Assembly (NCBI GenBank): GCA_030762895.1
Contig: CM061062.1
Span: 232,923,879 to 232,987,878 of the forward strand
DNA: 64,000 bases
Reading direction: 5' to 3'
From: Sophora flavescens
Taxonomy: Eukaryota > Streptophyta > Magnoliopsida > Fabales > Fabaceae
Shown: positions 37,201-47,167 of the stretch, piece after piece
Layout: the number at the start of each line of letters is the position of its first letter
Numbering within the stretch: the stretch's first letter is position 1
Program-made: the position numbers and the translations under genes
The notes under the pieces: generated by a model
Seen by the model: only the letters and a program-made list of their open reading frames with translations
What the model was told of the DNA's origin: nothing
Databases searched by the model: none

Positions 37201-37624
37201 TCAGCATCAGGCTCAATCTTCACAATATCAGCCCCACATAATGGGCAGTCGTTAAAGCGTGATATACATGCCCTAATTTCAGATAAGTAGAATATCAGAA
37301 ATGAGCTAAAAATAGAATATGTAATATAGATTCAGGAAATAAACACAGTATTGATAAGTACTTGCAGAAAACATGAGAGCAGGGTACACATCTGCTACTC
37401 TCAAATAGAAGTGCCTGGCATATCATACAGCTGAGAGGACCGATCTTAAATGTTTGCGTGTCATATCCAAAAGGGCACTTAGGCAAAGCACTAGCTGAGT
37501 CGTTAACCTCCTTCTTCAGCTTATTGTCAGTCTCTACCTGATGTTTAACTGAGTTTTCACCCGATTTTTTAGAACTATTATCATCAGGGCGAGCAGCTTT
37601 CACAAAAGGGCAAACTGGTGTCAT
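30205..37624 (-). CDS. NCA1: NCA1-like RING-finger and TPR protein, 8 coding exons, 364 aa
   Basis: NCA1 binds and holds catalase in an active state in the plant cytosol. Coding exons (minus strand order): 37624-37362, 37272-37044, 36879-36734, 34801-34714, 34608-34462, 30554-30405, 30276-30205, a total of seven joined segments from the ATG, preceded by the non-coding exon listed separately. They sum to 1095 bases, in frame, with GT...AG at each junction (strong donors GTAAGT after 37044 and GTAAGG after 30405). Residues 1-10 are MTPVCPFVKA. A C3HC4 RING lies at C66-C100 (CMIC, CSHVFCKAC, CPLC) and is split by the first coding intron. The C-terminal half is helical TPR-like (AFRAQNLESAKSRL, AMGDASSAVAYFEESVEF, DGDLQAARSYYYQSL, LGDEKLATDGFQEAIDLL). 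It ends EQTV. Introns carry MITEs, but no exon is damaged. Identification rests on remembered family features. Confidence 0.87.
31094..31724. mobile_element. hAT-type MITE in NCA1 intron (631 bp)
   Basis: Inverted ends are CAAGGTTGTCGGACTCGCGA and CATGGTTGTCAAACTCGCGA. There is an exact 8-bp duplication CTCCCTAT (31086-31093 and 31725-31732). An ATT trinucleotide tract (about 31145-31221) is inside. No transposase is present. Confidence 0.9.
31725..31898. repeat. 87-bp tandem duplication beginning at the hAT target duplication
   Basis: 31725-31811 and 31812-31898 are near-identical and both start CTCCCTATTATTCC, the sequence of the hAT duplication. They end AAATCTC with G or C following. Confidence 0.9.
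31899..32901. other. NCA1 intron sequence
   Basis: Part of the 3.9-kb intron between coding exons 34608-34462 and 30554-30405. I see no domain in the 88-98 aa frames around 31960-32290. Confidence 0.45.
32902..34374. mobile_element. Mutator-type MITE, split by a hAT element, in NCA1 intron
   Basis: Ends are TGTTAAAGTAATCTTTTGG and (complement) GGTTAAAGTAATCTTTTGG. The exact 9-bp duplication AATAATATT (32893-32901 and 34375-34383) is the size made by Mutator-like transposases. Without the hAT insert the MITE is about 350 bp and almost wholly inverted-repeat, with GGTCCC...GGGACC blocks. Confidence 0.88.
32931..34047. mobile_element. hAT-type MITE nested in the Mutator-type MITE (1117 bp)
   Basis: Ends are CAATGTTGTGAAAATCG and (complement) CAGTGTTGTTAAAATCGCGA. 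There is an exact 8-bp duplication CCTATACG (32923-32930 and 34048-34055). The ends resemble those of 31094-31724, so the two share a family. A short TA tract is at 33042-33060. No transposase is present. Confidence 0.9.
35399..35830. mobile_element. Long-TIR MITE in NCA1 intron
   Basis: The two halves are inverted copies built of GGTTAATT, TTTTGGTCCCT and TTGCTCAAATCAAGT blocks. Flanks share AAATAAT (35392-35398 and 35831-35837). Probably Mutator-type, but the duplication is shorter than nine. Confidence 0.7.
35921..36617. mobile_element. hAT-type MITE in NCA1 intron with GC-rich core (697 bp)
   Basis: Ends are CAGAGTAGTTAATCCCGGA and (complement) CAGAGTAGTCAATAGCG. There is an exact 8-bp duplication GATTGAAC (35913-35920 and 36618-36625). 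The 36360-36600 core is very GC-rich (GGCGGCGCCGGCGGCGCGG) and both ends carry GCTATAGCG-like palindromes. No transposase; the 95-aa minus frame over the core is not convincing. Confidence 0.9.
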
Positions 37625-38323
37625 ATTGATCAAGATTAAGAACCTGCCACAAAAACATATTTGCATTCAGTTACCCTGTTTTTAGAACAACTCCCTAAAT
37701 AAATAAATGTACAAGCTAAAACCCAAAAAAAGAAATGTATCAATTGAGTGTCCACCAAAACAAGCACACAAAGTATGAATTACACATAATTTTTCCTCTA
37801 GGAAGGAATAACGAGAAAATTGCATCACAGAAAGTAAAAACTGCAATCAATCAATCAATTATTGAACTGTCTAGCATATTTCCACCACTTCACTTGTACC
37901 CGACTTATTTTTATTTTCTGAGACCCCGAAATCATTTTGGAATCCGATTAATCCGAATCGAGTCGGGAAGACCTATTTAAGTAGGAAAAACTCTACCAAC
38001 GCCTATTTTTTTCATGAACAAAACACGAATCTAAGACCTTTCCTTGTCACTCAAACCAAAAGGCAACCAACCCCCATTATTTTGAAGTCGTCAATTTTCC
38101 AACTGGTTCCATTAAATCAAAACAAATATTCAATTAAAAATTACAAAAATTCCATATTTAACTTTTTTTAAAAAAAAATTGTTAGGATAAATGAACGAAC
38201 AGTGAACTTGGGGGTTGGAGGAAGGATCAAGAAGACAAGATCACTGCAACACAACAAATCGCCATTTTGAACCATAAGACATGAAATGGTTTAAGGATCA
38301 AGAGATACAACACAGAGAGAAAC

Positions 38324-38400
38324 CTGGAAGTTAGAGAACGACGTCGTCGCGGTGGTGGGGGTTGTGTGCGTGCGAGGTCGATGTCCTCAAAATCAGAAAC
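38324..38400 (-). other. NCA1: Probable 5' non-coding exon of NCA1
   Basis: The minus strand has CTTCCAG followed by GTTTCTCTCTG at 38324/38323, a plausible donor. The acceptor TTTTTGTGGCAG lies at 37655-37644, just before GTTCTTAATCTTGATCAAT and the start codon. The upstream limit is unknown. Confidence 0.45.
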
Positions 38401-38621
38401 GCAGAATCAGATGGTGCAGTTGGAGGTTGGCTTATCTTTAATATTTCGTTTATAGTCCCTCGGTTACTGTCCATTTCGTAAGGGCCACACACAAGGTGAA
38501 AATTCGGAAATTACATTTTACACTACCCATTCAACGGTGAGTTTTTTTTTTCCCTACGTGTCTTGCTTCCAAAAAATATTTAAATGCTTTTTTTTATAAA
38601 AAAAAAAAAATATTTAAATGC

Positions 38622-38969
38622 TAAAGTATACGTTAGGTTGTTGTCTTTATTTAAAGTTTCAATTTGATTTTTTTTTTATTTTTGTTAAACGATCCTTTAT
38701 TTTGAAAATTTATGTCTATAAGTCCCTTTTTTTTTTTGAAAAGATATTTTATTTTGTAAAAATTATACCAATGACGTCCTTTTTTTTTATTCTAAAATGG
38801 TCTCTTATTCTACAAAAGTTATACCAAAGTGATCTTACTGTACCATAATTTAAATTGAATAGTCTACATTAAAACCTAAAATAGAGATAAGGGACCAACA
38901 TGGAACAATAAATAAAAATGTACTAAATTGAAACCTAAAATAAAATTAAAGAATCAAAAGTATAATTTA
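38622..38969. mobile_element. MITE-like inverted repeat 5' of NCA1
   Basis: The ends TAAAGTATACGTTAGGTTG and (complement) TAAATTATACTTTTGATTC continue into matching ATTTTAGGTTTCAATTT arms. It lies just upstream of the NCA1 promoter region. Confidence 0.45.
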
Positions 38970-39169
38970 AATTTTAAATTATGGAACTCTGTAAAAATTT
39001 GGGTTCCAGAAGTATATTTTGGAAATTTAGTTTTTTTTTAAGGAAAACGAAATTTAGTTTCTGAAGGTTTTATTTTCTACACAATTTCATAATTTAAATT
39101 CTGAAAATATTTTTTTTGTATATTTATAAAAATTAAATTTCAGAAAGTTCAAAAACAAACTTAAATTAG

Positions 39170-39455
39170 TGTTACTATTATGAAATAACAATAGCAAGAT
39201 ATTATAAACTATAAAGAATGGAGAGAAGGGAGAAAGTGAGAAGAGAATAAGAGAGCCTTCGTGTTATACTCTTTAAGGTACTCACTTTACAATACTATAT
39301 GAGTCCTATTTATAGGACACTAACCTATCAACCAATTAAAAGTCTAAAAATAATGAGCCATTACAGTATAATATTATGGCTAATAACTTGTGATAAAAAC
39401 TTTTGCTCATGGAAGTTACAAAATGGACATCCACATTTTGCACATTTTCAGAACA
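39170..39455 (-). repeat. Copia element, 3' LTR
   Basis: It matches 49728-50028 over AACAATAGCAAGATATTATA, ATGAGTCCTATTTATAGGAC and GAAGTTACAAAATGGACATC. It ends at 39455 against CTCCTCCTTGG, the complement of the polypurine tract. Confidence 0.8.
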
Positions 39456-41823
39456 CTCCTCCTTGGATGTCCATTAAGGATATGCCTCGTTAAAATCTTA
39501 CTGGGAAAAAACCCAGTGGGAAAAATTATTAGTGAAAGAAAAAGAGTACAATATCATTTATATGAGAATTGACTCATTAAAAACCTATCAAGGAAAACCA
39601 TGTAGGACAAAACCTTGATTAAGGGGAAAAAGAGTACAGTTTTCTCACCCTGTTAGAAGCATCACTTAAGAATATGAAATCCAACATTATGATTTTCTCC
39701 CCTGAAGCATTTTGAAGCAATATTCTTCTCTCTGGCACATTTGACATATCCTCCTTTCGATTGAGCTTTGCAAGAAATATTTTCCTCTGGTGGAATTTCC
39801 TTCCACATGTAAATAATAGTAGGTTTGGGATCTGACTTCATCTGGATCATAAAAATAACTTCCTTCTACATGATCAATTAGTTGAACATATATTCATATA
39901 AAATTATTATATCAAGTCATGTAGTGTTTAGCAATTTTCATGCATGCTTCTCTGACAATAAGGTATGGTCTTCAGGACCAATATATTAGTTATCTTCTTC
40001 ACATCCAGCTACTGAATCATAGCAGTGTACTCAATAGATATAATCTATCATGAGTCACTTAAGAACTAGTTCTTTATATCTTGTTGGACAAAAATTCACC
40101 TTGCCAAATGCTCAATCTATGGGTCGAGACAAAACTTCATTATTCAAAAGTATTTCATCTTAAGACATTTCTTTATATATTCTATAATTCTGGAACAACT
40201 TTAGGTCATTCCATAATATTCAAATCATCAAAATCATAGTAACTATATTAAACACATTTACAAATTTCTTCACATAGATATCTAAGAAAATAAAAGTCTT
40301 GTTAATAAATTGAAATAAATTTATCTACCATTGCATGAAAAACATCATGCAGATAAACTATAAATCCAAATATACAGATATATTTAATCCTTCCAGGATT
40401 TTCCATGTAGATATTACTCTCGAGTCAACCATAAGATGTAATAACAACTATTTACATGAATATATTTTATATTACCTAGATTTTCGACTTCAAGTTCTTT
40501 CAAAACTTCTAAGACTTGAACGATTGTTCAAAATTATCAAATTGTGCAATTTGAAAGAGTACATATGTCAAGGTTGTATTTTATACATTTCAAATATCTT
40601 AAATCCTTCAGGGATATGCTTCCAGCACCTTGAATCCTTCAGGGAGTTTCATATAAATGTCATTATCAAGTGATTCATACAAATAGGTTGAGACAATATC
40701 TATCTATGTAAATGGAGTCCTCCGTGTTCTATCAGACTGATTAAGTATAAAAAAGTACTTGCAACCACCACAAATGCATATGTCTCTTCAAAATCAATGT
40801 CAGGTTTTTGCGAAAACCCTTAAGAAACAATTCGTTCTTTGTTTCTCACAATTTCACCATTCTCATTTTGATTTCGCACAAATACTCATTTGTATTGATC
40901 AACTAACATTACAACTTCAGGTGTATGGACTACAGGTCCAAAAACTTTTCGCTTGGCAAGCGAGTTTAACTCCGCCTGAATTGCATCTTTCCAGTTTTGC
41001 CAAACATTTCTTTATCTACAATCCTTAATAGACTTTGGTTCGTGATCATCTTTATCACTTATTACATTTAGCGCTACATTATATGCAAAGACATCGTCAA
41101 CGTTGACTTCATTACCGGTTCCACCGTAATTCATTCCTGACATAATTTATTGAGATCTCTTTATTTTCACAAATTTCAGTTACCTGAGTTTCTTCTAGAA
41201 CTGAAAAATTATTTTATGTCTGTGTACTCTTCTAGAGTTTACAAATCCTCAATTTGGCCATCTTACTTTTTAGCTCCTTTTCTTGTTTGAGGATTTTTAT
41301 CTTTGGAACCAATGAGTCTGTCATGCTTCATGCGTGCTTGAGACTCATTTACAATATTACATTGTCCAATAGGGACATCAATTTTAATTGGAGCATTAGC
41401 AGTTGGTATACTCAATGAATTATCTTTTGAACTTCCAGTTCATATTGTTTCGTACGAGGATTAAGATTAAAAATGATAATTCATTCCAACTAATCTCATT
41501 TTCAACTACTTACTTCTTCCCCTAATATTGAAAAAACTAATTCATCAAAATGACAATCAGTAAATCGAGCCATAAATAAATATCATATTGATTGTTCACT
41601 ATATTTTATTATAGATGGAGATTTATATCCAACATATATTCCCAATCTTTTGAGGACTCGTCTTAGTGCAGTGTGGTGGAGCAACTAGAACATATACAAC
41701 ACATCCAAAAATTCTTATATGGGAAATATTAGGTTTCTTAACAGAAACCAATTGTAAAGGGGAGGAGTTATGATAACTTGTTGGCTTATACGAATCAATA
41801 TCAGAGCATGCAAGATTGCATAT
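39456..41823 (-). pseudogene. Copia pol remnant: integrase C-terminus, linker and reverse transcriptase (RVT_2)
   Basis: Minus-strand reading from 41823 gives HIRIFGCVVYVLVAPP (about 41715-41670), RFTDCHFDE (41570-41540) and RLIGSKDKN (about 41320-41290), the usual integrase-RT linker. It continues with DAIQAELNSLAKRKVFGPVV, NGEIVRNKERIV and GFSQKPDIDFEETYAFVV (about 41000-40750), the start of RVT_2. Stops and frameshifts occur throughout. The remainder toward 39456 is too decayed to read. Confidence 0.8.
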
Positions 41824-43082
41824 TGATGAGCCTCTGTTTGACTGGTTTTATAACCAGTAAAGACCTTGGCTTTGTGCTAATTTTATATCATTTTTACCCA
41901 AATTAGACTTGATTGTCCTTAAGTAGTATTTTGAGTCTATAAAGTATTTTTAGGTTAATTTAGTTGATTTAGAGTTAAATAAAATACTTATTCTATTTTC
42001 TGTTTTCAGGTAAATAAAAAGGAATAATTCTGGAGTTTCTCGCCCCGCGAGAATACTGTTCGCCTCGCGAACCAGAAGGTGACTGTTCCAGAAATTGCCA
42101 ACCATTTTGTCTCGCCCCGCGAATACTTGGCTCGCCTCGCGAGTCATCCAAGCCTGAAAAGTCAGAGACGATCACGGTTTACCCGTGTGAAAGGTCACGG
42201 GCGTTACAGTTTGGAATTTGAAGAGTTCGCCTCACGAATTTATGCTCGCCTCGCGAGAAGACCAAGAGTTGCAGACCTTTCGTATAATTCGTCTCGCGAG
42301 TAGTGCTTCGCCTCGCGAGGCCTTGGATTCCAGAATTTGTATATAAACTGCTCTATGGCAGAATGAAAAGGTGGCTAGTCAGTTTTGGCTAGTCTCAGTT
42401 AGTAGTTAATTAGTTTTAGTTTTATTTTCTCTTCTTTTGTTTTGCTTCTGTAATGGAGAGCTAGTCTCCTAGGATTAATCTACTGTAATTGGTTTCCATT
42501 ACCACACTTGAGGTTCTGTGATTCCTCTTTCATTTGCTTTTTTCTTTTCAATGCAAAGCTGTATGTTTCTGTTTGTTATTTCAGGAATGTATAGTGTGGT
42601 ATTGTTTCATTTCGGTGATGTTATGTTCCTATATATAATCGCGTTTGTTATTTCGCGTGTGTTCATTCATGTTCGTTTGTTCATGAGAGCTTAACCCCGT
42701 TTGTTATTTCGGGAATAGGAACATACGTCTGTAGTAGCGGTTTTCGTTTGTTAATTGTTGCTACAACCAGGAGGGGATTAGTATCTGCTTAGTAGAATAT
42801 GCATGAACCGATGATAGTGGGGAAACCGAGAACAGTAGGTTAATCGTTCTTTAGTTTATTTGATAATATTTTAATTGCTTGTTTTCTTACTCTGTTTTTA
42901 TTTTGTTTTCTTTATTTTAATTGCATCTCAATTCAAACCCCCCCATTTCTAACTTTTACTAATTCTCTGTTAATAACAACAACGCCTAAGAGTCCTTGAG
43001 AGACGACATCCGAGTTGTCGCTCTATACTACATTATTTTAATAATCGCTCGTTCTTTTTGGCGCGTGGCGACAGCGCGACCA
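41824..43082 (+). repeat. Element B, 5' LTR
   Basis: It starts TGATGAGCCTCTG and ends GCGACCA. Four pairs of TCGC-N3-GCGA palindromes lie at 42040/42060, 42112/42132, 42227/42246 and 42289/42308. A decayed form of the TCACGG...CCGTGA pair is at 42172-42206. A TATA box (TATATAAA) is at 42340-42347. Confidence 0.92.
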
Positions 43083-43088
43083 AAAAAT

Positions 43089-43105
43089 TGGCGCCGTTGC
43101 CGGGG
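43089..43105 (+). promoter_or_regulatory. Element B primer binding site (tRNA-Asp)
   Basis: TGGCGCCGTTGCCGGGG, six bases after the LTR, is perfectly complementary to the 3' end of plant tRNA-Asp. Confidence 0.93.
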
Positions 43106-43203
43106 ACTCTGGTTTGTTGTTATTAAAAGAAAAAAAGAAAAAAAGATTCTCTTTGCTAATTAGTTTTGTCTGCATTGTCTGGTTGTGAATTTTAGCACCC
43201 CCC

Positions 43204-44487
43204 ATGGATAATTATATGCGAAATTATGTGCCTAATGTTTATTATGAGCAACTATGCATGTATTATCCTGATTTTAGTGAGCCACCACCGTGCACATATT
43301 ATCCTAATTTTACTGGAAGTTATGAGTCTAACAGTGATTGTGGCAGGTTTGGAGTGAATAATCATTTTAGCCAACAAAGTGTAGGACATAGCACCTTGGA
43401 TGAGATTGCTTCTATGATACAACAAATGGCCGAGAACAATCAACGGATGGCAGTAAGCCAGCAATATCAGCTTGATCCTACACTAGCCCAATTCAGTCTG
43501 GCAGAGATGATACGACAAATAGAAGAGAACAATCAACAGTTGGCACAACAAAATCTTGAATTCCAACAGAGGATGGAGGCTGAATACCAGAGGCACCAAG
43601 ATGAATCTCGGAAGTTGTGGGCTCTAATTGATCAAGTTACCGCCAACTCGGCTGCAATGCTAATTCCACAGCCCCTTGAAGAACCTACAAAGGCACAAGT
43701 TATTCTTGAAAATATTTCTGATGATAATTCTGATAATATTTCTGTTGATGATGAATTGTGTGTTGAATCCCCTGATTCTAATGATTGTTATTGTGATGGC
43801 AGTGCTGCTTTGTGTATATTCTGTTATGCAACTTTATACTGTTCAGGAAACACAGAAAATGAGCATCAGGAGGATCAGGAGAACATTTTCTCCCCCGTGC
43901 ATGAAGATGATGAAGAACCTGTGGAAGTAGATGATTCAATTAAACCAGATGCATGTGTTGAGAGTAATGGGGTGGATGCACGGTGTGAAGAATTCCCAGA
44001 CATTCTAACTTTTTCTGATTCATTTTCTTGTAATATATGTACTAACTCTAACCTTTGTGTGGTGTGTGCTGAAATCTCTGCATGTATAGCAGGTGATAAC
44101 TTTGTTAGTGCAGTGGATGAAGACCTTGCAGAAGTTGCAGCAGCACCGGAAGCACCAGTAACCCTAGCTAACTGTTTGCCACTTCTCCCTATGGAACCAA
44201 AAGCTCCGGATTTTGCACCCTTGGATTTTGCACCATGGCCGGTCCAAGAGGTTGAGCCCCACTTCTATTGGGGAGACTTTGTAGATAAAGAGGTCAGCTG
44301 TGACCCGAAGGGGAGTGAGAAGTCCGCCGCACTCGGCGAATTCATCATAATTGTCAAGTGCTCATCCCCACATCAAGGCTGCGAGTTAGGGAAGCATGGA
44401 ATGAACTTCTACTCTTTGTCCATCACGTGGGCCTTATGCTACAAGCAATGGGATCCTGGTGGAACCGCCCTTAATGAGTTTTCTTAA
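43204..44487 (+). CDS. Element B ORF: 427-aa homologue of the element A protein
   Basis: This intact frame starts about 100 bases after the primer site, with the same layout as the 475-aa protein of element A. It has a Tyr/Pro start (YYPDF at 20-24, YYPNF at 32-36), HFSQQS-x-GHS-x-LDEIAS (54-70), a Gln-rich coil (100-130), acidic stretches and two cysteine modules. Module 1 is altered (C195-x-C197-x6-C204-x2-C207). Module 2 is canonical (C276-x2-C279-x5-C285-x2-C288, followed by AEIS as in A). The C-terminal domain keeps VQEVEP-x-FYW, DPKGSEKSAALG, SITWALC and WDPGGT (416-421). It lacks the second WDPGG copy of A. No gag, protease or polymerase motif. The product and role are unknown; conservation of an open frame in two diverged copies suggests it is translated. 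Confidence 0.8.
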   Translation: MDNYMRNYVPNVYYEQLCMYYPDFSEPPPCTYYPNFTGSYESNSDCGRFGVNNHFSQQSVGHSTLDEIASMIQQMAENNQRMAVSQQYQLDPTLAQFSLAEMIRQIEENNQQLAQQNLEFQQRMEAEYQRHQDESRKLWALIDQVTANSAAMLIPQPLEEPTKAQVILENISDDNSDNISVDDELCVESPDSNDCYCDGSAALCIFCYATLYCSGNTENEHQEDQENIFSPVHEDDEEPVEVDDSIKPDACVESNGVDARCEEFPDILTFSDSFSCNICTNSNLCVVCAEISACIAGDNFVSAVDEDLAEVAAAPEAPVTLANCLPLLPMEPKAPDFAPLDFAPWPVQEVEPHFYWGDFVDKEVSCDPKGSEKSAALGEFIIIVKCSSPHQGCELGKHGMNFYSLSITWALCYKQWDPGGTALNEFS

Positions 44488-45908
44488 CCCTTTCTTCTTT
44501 TTAATTTTCTTTTCCTTGATTTATTTCTGTTTTGTTTTCAATAAAGCTCCTGAATAATTTGAGAAGCTCAGGAGTTGTGTTTGTGTCTTGGTTATGGCAA
44601 GTTTATTGGATTTTATTAATTTTTGCATAGATGGATTGCATAATATGTGTTGACTGTTTCCCCCTAGGATATGAAATTTTTTTGAAAAATGATCCTCATG
44701 TGATTAGAAACTGAACTTTGAGATTTTATTATGATGGCATGACTTATGATAAGTTTGGGGTGATAGGAAGCACACACTAGGGATAGAATCTCTGTCAAAC
44801 AATTTGCAAAAAAAAATGTCCAGGTGAGGTTTTGAGCCTTCAACATGTTTTAAACTGTGTGAAAATCACTTTTTAAGTTGCACTTTCCTGAATTTGCTTG
44901 AATCTCTTTTTGATTTGCATGATTATGTGTTTGCTTCATATGATTTAGGCATTTTCTTTGTAAATAACTACTTAGCCTAAAATAACCAATTCCTAATGCA
45001 TGTTCCTTAGTTAGCCCCATTGAGCCTATTAGCCTGTTAATTCTTGATAACCTCATGTTACAAGCCTAAAAATCTGGAACACCATGTTAACCCGATCTTA
45101 GGATTAGGAGAGAATGGAATCTTAGAATGGGTACAAGAACTAAGTTTGGGGTGGCTGCAAGGAGTAATGTGTTGTTTGGGATTGAAAAAAAAAAAAGAAG
45201 AAAAAAAAATTTTTGTGAAAAAAAAAATAGAAAAAAAAGGGGGAAAAAAAAAGAAAAAAAAAGAAAGAAAAAAATTTTTAAAAGTGAAAAAATGCCAAAA
45301 AGAAATAAAAAAGGTTGTAGTCACCCAAGGCATAAAAGAAAAATGAGAAAAGGAACTTGAGTTAAATTCAAAGTGTAAAAATGTTTCATGCTCTCTTAGT
45401 TCCTAGGGTCTTCAGCCTAGTTCCTTGTGTATATCCTACCCTTAGCCAGGCCCCATTACAACCCATAAAAGACCTTTTGATGTTGCTTGCATGTTTTCTG
45501 TGGGGACCATTTTGAGATGAAAATCAAATTTATGGGAAGTGCTCTTAAAAGTGAAATTGAGTGAATGTTGTTAGCCTGATAAATTGAGCGAATGAGTGAA
45601 CACAAATTTCCCTTGTGAGGAAGGCAGTTGTTTGAATTTGGTGATCTCCCTCTTGTGTGTAACTTAGATCCCCTGCTTTGATTAATGATTGTTTGAATTA
45701 TGAAACTCTCAACTGTTTAGAATAAATGATTGTGGGGATTGCTTTGTTTAAAGGGGGGAACATTGAATTATTTTGATAAATTGCTTGAAATTTGTGTGAA
45801 AGTTAATTGAGTCCTTAACCTTGCCATGTTTCGCCAGGTCTTGAGTCTTTTTAAGTTTTTAAGTTTTAGTTTGCTTGGGGACAAGCAAAGTTTAAGTTTG
45901 GGGTATTT
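44488..45908 (+). other. Element B, 3' non-coding region with oligopurine tract
   Basis: It contains an A/G-rich tract (45184-45295) and ends AAGTTTGGGGTATTT before the 3' LTR. Homologous to 7897-9260 of A, and over 44535-45020 to 63500-63990 of C. Confidence 0.78.
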
Positions 45909-47167
45909 TGATGAGCCTCTGTTTGACTGGTTTTATAACCAGTAAATACCTTGGCTTTGTGCTAATTTTATATCATTTTTACCCAAATTAGACTTGATTG
46001 TCCTTAAGTAGTATTTTGAGTCTATAAAGTATTTTTAGGTTAATTTGGTTGATTTAGAGTTAAATAAAATACTTATTCTATTTTCTGTTTTCAGGTAAAT
46101 AAAAAGGAATAATTCTGGAGTTTCTCGCCCCGCGAGAATACTGTTCGCCTCGCGAACCAGAAGGTGACTGTTCCAGAAATTGCCAACCATTCTGTCTCGC
46201 CCCGCGAATACTTGGCTCGCCTCGCGAGTCATCCAAGCCTGAAAAGTCAGAGACGATCACGGTTTACCCGTGTGAAAGGTCATGGGTGTTACAGTTTGGA
46301 ATTTGAAGAGTTCGCCTCGCGAATTTATGCTCGCCTCGCGAGAAGACCAAGAGTTGCAGACCTTTCGCATAATTCGCCTCACGAGCAGTGCTTCGCCTCG
46401 CGAGGCCTTGGATTCCAGAATTTGTATATAAACTGCTCTATGGCAGAATGAAAAGGTGGCTAGTCAGTTTTGGCTAGTCTCAGTTAGTAGTTAATTAGTT
46501 TTAGTTTTATTTTCTCTTCTTTTGTTTTGCTTCTGTAATGGAGAGCTAGTCTCCTAGGATTAATCTACTGTAATTGGTTTCCATTACCACACTTGAGGTT
46601 CTGTGATTCCTCTTTCATTTGCTTTTCTCTTTTCAATGCAAAGCTGTATATTTCTGTTTGTTATTTCAGGAATGTATAGTGTGGTATTGTTTCATTTCGG
46701 TGATGTTATGTTCCTATATATAATCACATTTTTTATTTCGCGTGTGTTCATTCATGTTCGTTTGTTCATGAGAGCTTAACCCCGTTTGTTATTTCGGGAA
46801 TAGGAACATACGTCTGTAGTAGCGGTTTTCGTTTGTTAATTGTTGCTACAACCGGGAGGGGATTAGTATCTGCTTAGTAGAATATGCATGAACCGATGAT
46901 AGTGGGGAAACCGAGAACAGTAGGTTAATCGTTCTTTAGTTTATTTGATAATATTTTAACTGCTTGTTTTCTTACTCTGTTTTTATTTTGTTTTCTTTAT
47001 TTTAATTGCATCTCAATTCAAACCCCCCCATTTCTAACTTTTACTAATTCTCTGTTAATAACAACAACGCCTAAGAGTCCTTGAGAGACGACATCCGAGT
47101 TGTCGCTCTATACTACATTATTTTAATAATCGCTTGTTCTTTTTGGCGCGTGGCGACAGCGCGTTCA
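45909..47167 (+). repeat. Element B, 3' LTR
   Basis: 1259 bp, same structure as the 5' LTR, ending GCGTTCA in place of GCGACCA. Many differences from the 5' copy are transitions at CpG or C-rich sites within the palindromes. Confidence 0.92.

Larger units (their letters stand above)
41824..47167 (+). mobile_element. Element B: complete non-autonomous LTR retrotransposon, sister of A
   Basis: The 5344-bp element has an exact 5-bp duplication CATAT (41819-41823 and 47168-47172), equal LTRs of 1259 bp, a perfect tRNA-Asp primer site, one 427-aa open frame and no pol. It is inserted in a copia integrase whose frame resumes across it (NYTWGY then AILHALILIR, minus strand). About 20 LTR differences by eye (about 1.6 percent) make it younger than A. 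Confidence 0.93.

Noticed and set aside
42040..42318. Regularly spaced palindromic repeats resembling a CRISPR array
   Set aside because: Repeats are 11 bp and paired within LTRs of a eukaryotic retrotransposon. Spacing between pairs is irregular and there are no cas genes.
45044..45360. Lys-rich frames (KKKKEKK...) and their Phe-rich antisense
   Set aside because: Produced by the oligopurine tract in the 3' non-coding region of element B.
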